Below are positions 42,954 to 55,500 of a stretch of DNA of 64,000 nt, piece by piece (the stretch's first letter is position 1; each line of letters starts with the position of its first letter). Source of the DNA: Streptomyces sp. NBC_00341 (lineage in GTDB: Bacteria; Actinomycetota; Actinomycetes; Streptomycetales; Streptomycetaceae); assembly GCF_041435055.1 (NCBI RefSeq), contig NZ_CP108002.1, forward strand, positions 4,588,001 to 4,652,000. Direction: 5' to 3'. Made by a program: the position numbers and the translations under genes. The notes under the pieces were generated by a model. That model was not told where the DNA came from and made no database searches. It worked only from the letters and a program-made list of their open reading frames with translations.

Positions 42954-42981
42954 CTCCAGGAAGCGAACCAGGGAGGTACTC

Positions 42982-43350
42982 ATGGCAACGGGCAAGTACG
43001 TGGCGAACCCCGGTGGTCTGCGGCGGAGCGACGAGATGATGGAGTCGCTGCCGGAGCGGGCGAAGAAGATCCGGGAGGACTTCATCCGCGACTCGCAGAC
43101 CTACCGCGGCTGGGCCGGATACACTGATCAGTTCGCCCACGGTGTCCTGCCGAAGTACGAGGCGAACAACGCCTCGTGCCTGGAACTGGTCACGGCCCTG
43201 GGCTCCGCGTTCGTGGGGCTCCGGGAAGCGGTCTGGGCCAACGGGCAGCACATCGAGGGCGTCCAGTCCTACGCGAAGGACCAGATCGGGCAGCAGATGT
43301 CGAGCCTGGACGGTCCCGGCGAGGACTCGAGCGGGGGCGGCAAGCATTAG
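42982..43350 (+). CDS. WXG100-like small secreted-type protein
   Basis: The 122-residue protein has two long helices around a W44-A-G46 turn (TYRGWAGYTD), matching WXG100-type substrates. An ADAKDQIG-like C-terminal helix and a Gly/Ser tail follow. GGGAGG precedes ATG 42982. Its TAG stop is formed by the first bases of the inverted-repeat element at 43347-43512, so the original C-terminus may have been slightly different. It directly precedes the giant gene and may be its secretion partner. Confidence 0.8.
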   Translation: MATGKYVANPGGLRRSDEMMESLPERAKKIREDFIRDSQTYRGWAGYTDQFAHGVLPKYEANNASCLELVTALGSAFVGLREAVWANGQHIEGVQSYAKDQIGQQMSSLDGPGEDSSGGGKH

Positions 43351-43512
43351 GGCCTCTCGTTTGGATCAGGCTGGGCTCGCGGGGTCCGGCGCCGCACCTC
43401 GCCGCGTTGTCGTCAATCACCAACGCTCCGCGTTGCCTCAATCCTCCGCCTTGCGATGCACGACACCGGACCCCGCTCCCTGATCCAGCCTGATCCAAAC
43501 GAGAGACCCTAA
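43347..43512. mobile_element. 166-bp MITE-like inverted-repeat element
   Basis: The ends are 28-bp inverted repeats with one mismatch (43347-43374 and 43485-43512), beginning TTAGGG and carrying the core CTCTCGTTTGGATCAGG. An inner pair GCGGGGTCCGG (43379-43389) and CCGGACCCCGC (43466-43476) extends the stem. No ORF is present, so it would be non-autonomous. I recall similar CTCTCGTTTGGATCAGG-ended repeats as dispersed Streptomyces elements. It fits exactly between two genes: its left end provides the TAG of the upstream gene, and its right end TAA abuts the GTG start of the giant gene. Confidence 0.75.
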
Positions 43513-46500
43513 GTGGACGAGATCGACTTTCCACCTGACGTCAAGACGATGCTCTGGATCCTGCTGGGCGAGATGCCCCTGCAGGCCAGGGAGAATCTGG
43601 CGTGGGAAAGCCGTCATCTCTACCTTGCCCTGCAGAAGGGGCTGATGGACCTGCGCTCCGCCGCGCGGGAGACCATCCAGCTGGTCGAGGAGTCGTTGCC
43701 GCCGGAGGTGGCGCAGCCGTACATCGAGAGCGTGCGCATGCTCACCGATGAGCCCGGCGGCAACGATCCCGTCCAGAAACTGCTCTTCCAGCTGGACGAG
43801 CTCGCCAACGGCCAGGTCACCTACTCGCAGTCGATCCAGGGATCGAAGTGGGAGATCATCTCCGAGATCATCATGCTGCTCGCCGAACTGGCGCTGCTGG
43901 CAGCACTGATGGCGTTCACCGGCGGGGCGTCGGTGTCGCAGATGTTCCTGGCCAGGGCCCGCAGCAAGCTCGCGATCCTGATGATCATCGACCGGCTGCT
44001 GCGCATGACGCACATCGCGCCGTCCCTGAGCGAGGCGATCGAGGAGGCCATCCAGACGCTGGCGGTCCGCCTCGCGCAGATCGGTCTCAACACCGGTGGC
44101 CGCAGGCCCGGTGGCATCGACTGGAAGGACGTCGGGGTCGCGGGGGCGTTCGGTGCGCTCACCGGGGCGTTCATGGGGATCTTCGACATGTTCCTGAAGC
44201 CGTTCACGAACTACTTCAAGAACCTGCTCGACGACGTGTTCAACAAGTTCAACTTCAAGCCGGACGGCCTGCTGTTCAAGGGGCTGGTGAACGGTCCGCC
44301 GACCGTCGTCACGGTCTTCGTGGTCTCGGGCGCCGCCGAGAGTACGGCCGAGGTCATCATCAACGGTGCCTTCTACGACAACTGGAGCTTCAACTGGCAG
44401 ACCTTCGTCGGGTCGGGCACCAGTGGCCTGTTCGACGTGGGTGCGGGCCTTGCCGTCGGCGGCGGGGCCGCGATCGTCTTCAACAATTACTTCAACAACA
44501 ACAACCAGTTCACCGATCTCAACAACCTTCCCGCACCTGGCAGTCCACTGGGCGGCGGCGGTTCTGGCCCCTCCGGGACCGCGGGTCCCAATGTGCGGTC
44601 CTCGGCCGGCCCTGTCCCGTCAGCGGTGAACAACACTGCGTTCACCCCCGGTCCGGCGGTCGCCCTCCCCAACACGACCGTCTCGACCACCTTCCCGGGC
44701 GGGATAGGAAGCGGTATCAACCTGGCGCCGCCTCCGGCGCCGTACAAGCCTCCGGCCGCGCTGAACCCGACGCCCACCGGGGGCTCCGGTACCTCCGGGC
44801 CCGGCACGCGCTCGCCGATCGGCACGGGGACCACGGGCGGCACCGGCGGGTTCAACAGTCCGGACGTCCTCGACGGCGTGACCGGCGTGACCGGCGTGAC
44901 CGGGGTGACCGGCACGACCGGGTCACAGGTTCCGTACCTGCCGCCTCCCTCCCCGTCCAGCTCTCCGTCGACAACCTCCCCCTCCACATTCCCGTCCTCG
45001 TCCCAGCCCGACCTCGCGCCGCTGCCGTCCGGGTCGACTACCGGGCCTACGTCGGGGCGCACCTCCCCGACCCCGTACGGCACGGACACCGACCTCACGA
45101 CGCCGGACCTGTCGCCGGACCTGTCGCCGGAGCAGACGCCCGACCTGTCGCCCGACCTCGCGCCCGGTACGACACCCGACGGGACTTCGGACGTGCCGGG
45201 TTCGCAGGGTGACCTTCCCGAGGGGCTCACGACGCCGAAGGGCGCGCCCGCCACGCCGGGGGGCGCACCGTCCTCCTCCAACGCGGATGTCGATGTCGAT
45301 GTCGACGTGGATGCCGATGCCGATGCCGACGTCGACGCAGACGCCGATGCGGGCGCCGCCCCGCAGGTGACGCCCGTGGGTACGCCGGCCGGCCCGAACG
45401 CGCCCGCGCCCGCGCCCGGTGCCTCGCAGGGCACGTCCGGTACGGGGAACCAGTCGCAGCGGTCGCCCGGTCCGCCGGACCAGAACGGTCAGCAGCACGG
45501 CACGGACCTGACGGAGCAGGACGGCGTCACCGAGCAGGACGGCCGACCGGATCCCGCCGACGGTCCCGGGCAACCGGGCACACCGCCGCAGACCGGGACG
45601 GAACCGCTCCCCGCCGATGCCGACGGGGAGACGGCCACCGGGCCCGGGGCGTCCGTGCCGGAGCCGCTGCCCGCCGGGCCGGACGGGTTCCGCACCTCCT
45701 CCGACGATCCTTCGGCAGCCACCGGACCGGTCACGCCCCTGACGACCGCGCCGACGCCGACCCCGCCCGCGACGGCGGCTCCGAACGCACAGTCGGCCGC
45801 CCCCGCGCAGCCGCCGTCGACCGGCCGGGCCGGTCCCGAAGCGGGTGCCGCCGCCGCTACCGGACAGGGGCGCCCGGCCCGGGGTGTCCCGGAGGCACCC
45901 GGTCCGATCGCGCCGCCCGCCCCGGTGCGGACGACCTCGGGCACGGACGTCCCGTTCCTGGCCGGGCAGGACGAAGGGCGGCCGGAGACGGCCGCGTCGC
46001 CGACTCCCGAAGAGACCGCGCCCGAGACCGAGACCGCGCCCGCTCAGGCCCAGGAGCCCGGCCCCAAGGGCAAGGGCGTGGACCGGGGCACGGACCTCGC
46101 CGCCGATCAGGCCCCGGACGGCATCAGCGACATCTTCCCGGTCGCCCTCGCCATCGACGAGGCGCTCCGGGACCACGACGACGCCCTCACCGCCTTCAAC
46201 CGGGCCGCCCGGACCGCGGACCTGCTCAGCAGGCGGGTCGGCAGCGGCCGGGGAGGCAACGAGGACACCGGGAGGTTCCACGAGGCCCGGCAGGACGTCG
46301 AGCGGAGCCGGCGGCGGATCGACGCGGCCGTGGACCGGCTGCGCGACCTCGGCGCGGATGCCGCCGCCGACGCCGCGCTCGCCGCGATCGTGCCCAGGGT
46401 CCGCCGTACGGAATCCGAACGGCGGCGCACCGCCGCCCTGATCACCGCCGACGACCTGACCGGAGCCCCGCCGAGGCTGCCGGCCGACGGCACCGTCACC

Positions 46501-49500
46501 GCCGCGGAGCTGACCGCCGGCGGGGTGACGCCGGGCGGGGGCCTCGCCCTCCAGGCCGAGCTGAACGGATCCGTGCGGGTCCAGGACAGCGGACTGGACC
46601 CCGTCGGCCACGTCCGGGTGCTGATGAACCGGCCCGGTCCCTGGAGCGAGGCGCTGGACGCCGTCGCGGCCCGCGCCGCACGCCGCACCTGGCGCTCCGC
46701 CTACGAGGACTTCGCGCTCGCGACGTTCCGGGCGTCCGGAGTCCCGACCGGCACGGACCCGGCCGACGCCTGGGGGCGGGCGGTGTCGCTGGTGCTGCCG
46801 CTGGAGCTGCACCCCGTACTCGCCGACTCCCGCCACGCGGACGCCGAACTGCGCGCTGCCGTGCGGAAGGTGGCCGAACACCTCGCCGTACACGGCACGG
46901 ACGCCGTCTCGGGCGCGGACCTGGCGCGTCGGACACGGCGTGAGCTGGGGCTCGCGCCGCGGCTGCCCGGCGGTGCGCCCGGGTTCTCCCCGGCGGCGCC
47001 GGACCACTCGCGGGCCGCCGCCGAGCTGGAGCGGCTGGCGCTGCTGGACGATCCCCGCGGTGACTTCGACGTGGACGGCCTGGTCCGGCGCGTGCTGCAT
47101 GTCCCGGCGGCTGTCCAGGTGTCCGCCGGCCTCCATGCCGAGCTGTTCACGTTGGTGGAGAACGCGATGGCCGCCGGATGGTCCTCCAGCGTCGCGTCGT
47201 TGGGCGCCTACCACCTGGCGGCCGGGGGCGCCTTGGACCACGGGCGGCACATCGTCCTGGCGGACGGCTCGTACCAGGGGCTGAACCTGACGGACCGGCC
47301 GGTGGGCGTCGTGAACACCTCTGAGGTGTGGCAGCGGCGCGACGGCCGGTTCCAGGGCCCCATCGAACCGTTGTGGGACACGGATTCGGGTGCGTACGTG
47401 GTCGCGGCGACGGGTGATCACGAACAGGTGCTGATCCCCTGGGGCCAGGGTGAGCTGTCGGTCCCGTGGGGCGAGTTCGTGGAGCTGGTGGCCCGTGATC
47501 CGGGGCTGGCCGGGCTTCCGCCGGGCGTTCCGGTGGTGCTGGTGCTGAACCGCGGTGGTGACCAGGGGCTGGTCATGCCGCGGTCGTTGGCGTTCAGGAC
47601 CGGCCGGAACGGGATCTGGGCGCACAGCGGCCAGGTGGCACTGGTCCATGACGCGGAGACCGGGTTCAGCAGGATCGTCGTCGAGAACCAGCGGGCGCGG
47701 AACGTGCCGCTCGGCGGCTGGTTCGGCAGTGACGCGGACGACCTCGGCCCGGACGGCGTCGTGGACGAGGGCTTCGTGACCGCCCTGGACGGGACGGTGA
47801 TCCCGGACAGCGCGGTCAAGTCGCGGACGATCGCAGAAGAGGGCCGGTCGGTCGGCCGCGTCACGATGTCGGATGCCGACCTCGTGACCAACGAGCCGGT
47901 CCTCGAAGCCCTCGACGAGGTCTCCGGGTTCTCGCAGTTCGATCCGGTGACGTCACGGGAGATCGGTACCGCCGTCCCGCTCCTGGAGGACGGGCGGCCG
48001 GTCTACCGCTTTTCGCAGCACGGCATGCCGATGCGGGGCGTCATGGAGGTGACGGACGGCCGTCCGCCCGTCCAGGTGGACGGCGTGGAGACGGGCCGCT
48101 TCATCAGCCGCCGCCCGAGCATGCGCAAGCTCGGCGCCGGCGCGGTCATCGACCTGGGGTCGTGCTGGGCCGACGCGTTGGCGGAGGACCTGCCGTACCT
48201 GACGGACGCGGCGACACCCCCGTACGTCTTCGATGTGCTGGGCATGACGTCGTACGCCCAGGGGGTGGCGAACGGCAGCACCGCCGGTGTGCTGGCGGTG
48301 GACCGTGTCCACGCGTACCAGCGCAGCGCCGCGGGCCCGAAGGCGGGTGCGATGGCCGGGCCCTCGGGCGAGCAGGGGGCGCAGGTGCTGCTTCCCCCCG
48401 AGCCGCGGGGGGCCGACCTGGCGCGGACGGCGCGGTGGGCGGGGCTGCACTCCGGGGCAGGACCCGTGTCGCCCGAGGACGCGGACGCGACGACGCGGCT
48501 GGTGCGGGCGCTGCGCCGGTCGTTCGGCGGGCAGGTGGCGGCGGACCCGGAGTTCCGGACGCTGCTGCGGGGTGCGGGCGCGCTGGAGAACATGCGCCGG
48601 GCCGACCCGCACCTGCGGGTGGCGGGCCCGTTCACCCTGCACCATCTGCACCTGGTCGTGCACGCGCGCCATCAGCGCACCGGCAACGACGCGCCCACGC
48701 CCGACGAGATCCGTGCCGTGCTCCACGACGCGGCCCGCAGGGCGGACGAGGCCGCGGCCGGGCAGCTGACGCTGCACGGGTACACGCAGTTGCCGTCGTT
48801 CGACTGGGCCCTGAGGCGGCTGGGCGGGCAGGACCTCTCCGCCCTCGCCGCCGACGTGCTGCGGCTGCCTCCCGGGCAGGCCGTGACACAGGCGGACGTG
48901 AGCCGGCTGGTGTGGGGCACGGTCAAGGGCGCGGAGGCGCTGCGCGGTGTGCCGGACCCGGTGGCGTACGCGAGGAAGGTACTGCACCTGCCGGCGTCGG
49001 CCGAGCTGTCGGCGGAGGCGGCCGGGGACCGGCTGTTGTGGCTGATGGCGGGCGCCGCCGTCACGGGGTTCGATCCCTCGGACCCGGCGGATCTGGCCGC
49101 GTGGGACCTCGTGCGGAACGGTGCGTTGGACGACAGCACCCAGCTCATGACCCGTGGTGTGGCGATGGGCCGCAACTGGACCGGCCGGCCGGTCACCGGC
49201 GACATCAACACCCAGGGATACGTCCTCTCGCCGGACGGCACGGCCGGCAACGGCACGCCGTACGCCCCGGGTTGGCCGGGCGGACCGTCCGGCTCCCCGG
49301 CCGACGCGTACGTGATCTACGCGGACAGCGTGAACGGCCACGTGTCGATGCCGTTCCCGGATGGTTCGAGCCGGTGGGTGTCGGGCAGCGAGATCGCCGC
49401 GCTGCTGCGCCACGACCGGGTGCACCGGCAGCTCGCGCTGGCCGTCCCGCTGCTCATGGTCGGCACCCACAGCAACCCCGCCGGGCTGGCGCGGCACGTC

Positions 49501-52500
49501 GCGGGCCGCTCGGGCACGGCGCGCACGACGGTGCTCTCCGAGCTCCCGAGCGCCCCGGTCCTCGACGCGGCGCGCAACGAATACGTCATCGTCCTGGCGG
49601 GCGACCCGGCGCAGTCGGCGGCGCACTGGCAGACCGGGCAGCCCGCCGTCCTGCCCGGCACCTCCGACGAACAGGGCACCATCCACACCTTCGCCGGAGG
49701 GGACCGCCCGGCCGTGCCGGTGCCCGCTGTCGTCGCCGAGAGCTCGCGCACCGCCGCCACGGTCGTCCCCGCGCCGACGGTGGCACCGCCGGCCGAGGCG
49801 AACGTCGACCGTGAGCTGTCGCAGTACGTGCGCGCGCACGGCACCCGGCACGACGGGCACATCGGCCTCGTCATCCACGAGCCGACCCCGGACTCCGTGC
49901 TGGACGGACTGCACCGGCAGGTGATCCTGGCTCTCGGGGCCGATCCGGACAGCGCGGCGGGCCAGGAGCTGCGGACCACGCTGAGCGACGTGCTCAGCGC
50001 GGAGGAGGTCGAGCTGAACCGGCCCGACCTGCGCAGCCGGCAGGGCCACCGGATCACCGTCCGGCACGACGGCCGGGACCGGTCGGTGGACGTACGGCTC
50101 GCCTACACCGGTGCCGTGCGGTCGGCGAAGTACGGGCACAACGGCGACCAGCTCCCGGCGACGCTGCCCGGCATGCAGGTCGAGTACCGGGCCTCGGGCG
50201 GACAGATGTCCTCGGACGCGGAGGGCTCGGGCACCTTCCGTACCGGCTCGCTCCCCTGGACCGCGGTCTTCCCGACCGACGGAACCGGCCCGCTGCGCTG
50301 GCTGGACGGCACCTTGAACCTGACGGCGACGCACAACCAGCTGGCGGAGTCCATCACCGTCGGCGAGACGTTCCTCGTCCTGAACAAGCAGCAGGCCGAG
50401 GACCCGGCCCACCCGATCGACGTCGACGGGCAGTGGCAGGTCCAGGTGGACACGGACCGCGAGGACGCGGTCGGCAACTGGCAGCCCGAGCAGTCGCACG
50501 GTGCCCTCACCATCTGGTTCCACGAGCACCTCGCGTTCGACGACCCCGGCACCGGCGAAGAGCTGCCGGAACCCGGTGACGTGGGCGACCTGCCGCTGTG
50601 GGGTGTCGACAGCGTCGGCGAACCGCGCCGGCTGCTGACCGAGGTCCTGGCGGACGACGCCTTCGCGGACCTGCGCGACCTGCCCGCCGCTTCGGAGCGG
50701 GCGCTGGAGAACTTTCTGCACGAGCAGATGCTGCGCGGCACTCCGCAGCTCCAGATCGACGGCGGGGTGTCCTCCACGACGCTGCTGGACAAGGACGGCA
50801 ACGCGATCGGCATGCTCCAGCTCACCGCGCGGATCGAACCGGGTGAGCCGCTGCGCAAGAGCCCCGAGGGCAAGGCCCTGCTGGAGACGTGGCTCACGCA
50901 CACCTCCACCCTGGACCGGTCGGCGAAGTTCACCGCCGGCGTGGGGGCCGAGGTCTCGGGCGGGCCGACGTTCACCACCGACCGCGGCGCGGGACACCCT
51001 CGTGCCACGGAGTCGTTCGGTGGGAACTTCCTGGGCAGGGCCGGGGTCAACTGGCAGGTGAACGAGGCGCTCAACACCGTCGAGAGCACGACGATGACGC
51101 ACGGGCTGCGCTCCAAGAGCAGCCATGTGCTCACCTCGGCCCGCGTCACCTACGAAGTGACGCTGCACCGGGCCGGCGGCGGGCGGGTCACCGGCAGGTT
51201 CGGGCCGTGGGACGACGGCCTGCGGCTGCGGATCGCCCAACGGACGACGATGCGCGGAACCCCGCCGTCGGCTGAGGAGCTGCGGGAGCCTCCCGAGCAC
51301 CTGAAGAACCTGGAGAGCGTCGGATACGCCGAGACCCCCCTGAAGGTCGAGGGGACGGAGCAGATGTTCGCGCGGGCGGAGACGTGGCTGCGACAGGAAG
51401 GGTTCCTGCCGCCCGCCGAAGCCCGCGGCAGGACGAACCCGTTCCGGCTGGACGAGCCGCTGGTCCTGGCGCAGCTGGAGAACGTGCGGCGGCTGGCGCA
51501 GATGCGTTCGCGGTTCGGCCTGGCCACGGCGCTGGCGGACGCGGTGGACGGCGGGCAGCCGGTGTGGTTCGAGCGGCCGAACACGCTGACGGGCACCCGG
51601 CGGGTGCAGCTGCGGTTCTCCGCCACCGGGGACACCGCCCGCCCCTCGGTCCACGAGCGCAGGCTGCCAGACGTCCACCACGTCGGACTCACTTCGCACG
51701 AGGCGAGCGGCGGGCGGCAGCGCGGCACCGCGCTGAGCGGTTCGCTGGGCGGCGGCGGAGCGCTCGGCATACCCGTGGCGGACGGCGCCTGGGCGCTGAA
51801 CCCGGGCCCGGAGTACCTGGGCACCAAGCAGCTCACGGACGCTTCCAACACCGGTGACTCGGTCGCGTACGACCAGTTCATCCTCACCAGCGCGAACGGC
51901 AGCGAACTCTTCCGAATACCGGCCAGGCTCGCCCTCGACTTGTACGAGGGCGCCGGTGACGACCCGCTCGTCCGCTTCGCCGACGAGCCGGGCGCGGACG
52001 CGGAGGACGGCGCCGAGGACGCGGAGGGGATCGTGCTGCCGGTCGCGGGCGCCGTCCCGCACACCGTGCCTGGCACCGTGACCGTGCTGGTGCCGCACTA
52101 CCGCACCCGCACCCCGGACAGCGTCCCCGTGCCCGCCGCGCCCAGGGCGGGACACGTGATCCGGCAACCGGTCACCGACGGCGGGGCGACGGACGACTAC
52201 CGCCGCCTGGACCGCGTCGATGACCGGGGCCACCCGCTGCCGGGGGTGACCAAGCTGCCGGTGGGGGCGCTCGTGGACACCTTCCGGGGCACCGCCGCCC
52301 TGACGGAGGCCCTGGGGCAGATCATCGCGGGGACCTACCCGGGGCACCCGGAGGAGGGGGCGGTGGGGCGTGCGGTACGGCGTGCCTCCGCGCAGCTGAA
52401 CGACCTCGCCACGGAGACCGCCAGGCGGGGCTCTGCGGTCAAGGAGGCGCTGCCCGCGAGCCTGACCGGTGCCGTCAACCGGGTCGGCGCGGCCGCCGGC

Positions 52501-55500
52501 TGGGCCGCGACGCCGGTGACCTGGGCGGCCAGGACCTCCGCCGACGGGGCGGCGGCGACCTACAAGTGGACGTCCGTCGCCGTGGCGGGAGCCTCGCTGA
52601 ACGACCAGGGGACCCTGGCGACCGAGGCCCGGCAGGGCGCGATCCGCCCGTCCCAGCTCATCGCCCGCGCCGCGCAGATCCTGGACGGCGTGCACGTGGT
52701 GGAGGGCCTGACCCTGCCGGGCATGGCGGCGGACCGGACCATGACGCTGGAGATCAGGGGCTATCTGACCAACCCCCGGCCGCTCGGCTCCGGGTCGCTC
52801 TACTCGGAGCAGGACGTCAACTCCGGTGACACCGCGGGCCGGCAGCGTGCCGTCGGGCGCGTCCACCAGGGAACCTTCCAGGTCACCGCGGTGCAGGCGC
52901 CGCCTCCGGCGCCCGAGCGGCTGGTTCACCAGGCCAACCCGATCGGCCGCTACGGCCACTCCCGCCGGACCGACGACACCAGCACGGTGGGTTCCACCAC
53001 GAAGGTCACGCACGCCCTGGAGGAGACGGGCGACAAGCTGTGGATCGTCAACGACGTGACGCTGCTGGTGACGGTCAAGTGGGGCGTGCGCAACGTGGCC
53101 GGGAACGCCCTGGGCCTGGGCAGCTTCGAACCGGTGACGGTCGCGATCGACCTCGCCCGCGGCGTGACGTACGTGGCTCCCGCGCAGAGCGTGGCCCGCG
53201 CGGCGCGGTGGTTCCAGGGCATGGCGGGCATCCCGGCCCTGACACCGCCCCTGCCCGCCGTCCCCCTTCCCGCCCGCTTCGTACGGAGCCGGCAGCTGGG
53301 CAAGGCGGGCGTGCTCTCCGTGACCCAGCTCGACGACACGGCGAACCGCAGGGAGCGGCGCGACCGGCTGGGCCGGGAGCTGACCGCCCTGGTGGAGAGC
53401 GAGGCGCCGGGCTCCCTCCGGCCGGGACACGCCGCCCACCTGCCCGGTGTGGAGAGCGAGATCGCCCGCCGCACCGGGCCCGCAGGACTGCGCGCCCTGC
53501 CCGGACGCGGCCCCGGCGGCCACACGCGCCTGCACTTCATCCACAGCGCGTTCGGCGGGGTGCGGCTGGTCGAGGTGACCCTGCGCGCCGAGCCGATCCT
53601 GCAGACGCCCGCCCTGCGCGACGTACGCGGCCGGCCGGCCGGTGAGGGCAGCGGCCTGGAGCAGGTCGACACCCACATCCCGCAGGCGAGGGCCACGGCC
53701 GCCGGCGTCACCAGGACCCGTCAGCTCAATGTCAACGTCATCTCCCGCTACCCGAGGCCCGGCACCACCGGGCGCACCGACCGCGAGGGCCCGGCCCTCG
53801 GGCTGACCACCGCCAGGACCCGCACCGCCCGTACCGACACGGCGACGGAGGACCGGTTCTGGACGCGTACGGCACTCGGCGCCGACTTCGAGCTCGACTA
53901 CCGCGTCACCGCGACGGTCCGCTCCCAGCTCGTGTGGGAGTGGCCGCCCAACATCCCCGGCGGCGTCTTCCAGGGCGGACTCCTGAACCTGTCCGGCCTC
54001 GAAGGCGATGTGGCCCAGCGGGTGCGCACCTGGATCCACCGCCTGCTGAACGGCCGGCCGGAGCGCACGATCACGGTCCCGGTCGCGACCGGACTGCGCT
54101 TCGTCGGCTCCGAGGCCACGGAGCCGCGTGAGCACGCCGGTCCCCGGCCCCCGGCCCTGCTCACCCGTCACCCGCTGGGGCTGTCGGCGGCCGACGCCGC
54201 CGCTCTGGGCACACTGCCGTTCGCGGGCGACGCGCGCCTGCTGCCGACCGGGCCGACGCCGGTGCACGAGGCCAACGCCGTACCGCAGCTGATGCAGGCG
54301 CTGCTCCAGGTCGCCCCGCGCACGGCCGCGTCCTGGGGCCTGCCCGCGAACGCCTCTGCGGAGGCCGTCGCCGTCCGCCTGGGCGAGCTGATCCAGTCCG
54401 GGGAGGTCAGCCTCGACCCGGCGCGCACTGCGGCCGGCCTGACCACCACGATGCCCGGCAGCTGGCCGCTCCAGGGGCCCGGCACCGCGCCGTCCCTGGA
54501 GATCGCCCTGTACAACCCGCGCTCGGCTTCGGACTCGGGCGACGGCGCCGTCGACCGGGTCCGCAGGCAGGTCCGCACCTCCGCGACGACCTCGTCGGCC
54601 GGCAGCTCCTTCGCCCTGAGCCTGAACCACCAGAGCAACTTCGGACTGCCGAAGGGCAACTCCCAGCTGGTCGGCCTGACCTTCCCGCTGCTGGCGCAGC
54701 AGCCCCACACCAACACCTCCGGCGGCAACGCCTCCGCCTCCCGGTTCACCAGCGTGCGGACCGGCACCGCCGCCGAGCCCGCCGACCGGCGCGGCACGCA
54801 CGCCCACGAGACGCTGGTCGACACCGTCATCACGGTGACCGGTCCCGAGGGCACCCGGTACGTCACCGGGAGCCTCACCGTGCGGCTGTGGGAACGCGAT
54901 GTGCTGGGCTTCGGTGTCGCCGGGCCGAGGCCGGGCCCCCGGATCTACGACGTGCCCGCGATGCTCGCCGGCCAGGACGCGGACGATCTTCGGGACTGGA
55001 CGCGGCATCCGGTCACAGAGCTGCCCGGGGTGCTGGCGGACGGCATCGACGAGCAGGATGCGACGGCGGAGCTGTGGCTCGCGCTCGGACCCGATCCGGA
55101 CGGCACCCGCCTGGCCCGCGCCCTGTTCGTCGGCTCCCGCACGGCCGCGCTGGCCGGCCGGCCGGTCGAACTGGTCGTCCGTACCGACCAGGGGCTGCGG
55201 CACTGGCCGTTCGCCGCCGACGGCTCCCTCGCCGATGCGACCGAGGCCACCCGGGGCGCCTGGGAGGGGATACGGGACGACGTCGGCAACTACCTCCGCG
55301 CGGTCCGGGCCGAGGCGACGGCACGGTACCGGGAAGACGTGACGGCGCGCCGGCAGCCCGGCGCGCTGCGGGCCCTGGAGTCCGCCGGCCGTGCCGTGGA
55401 CACCGCCACCACCGCGCACCGGGCCGCAGACCTGGCCCGCGCCGACGCCGTCCGGACCGCCGAGGCCGCCCGCGCGGAGCTCGACGGCGTCCGGGACCGG

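Noticed and set aside
46100-47350. Possible separate toxin gene starting inside the giant frame.
   Set aside because: The frame is continuous from 43513 and no stop or good ribosome-binding site splits it.
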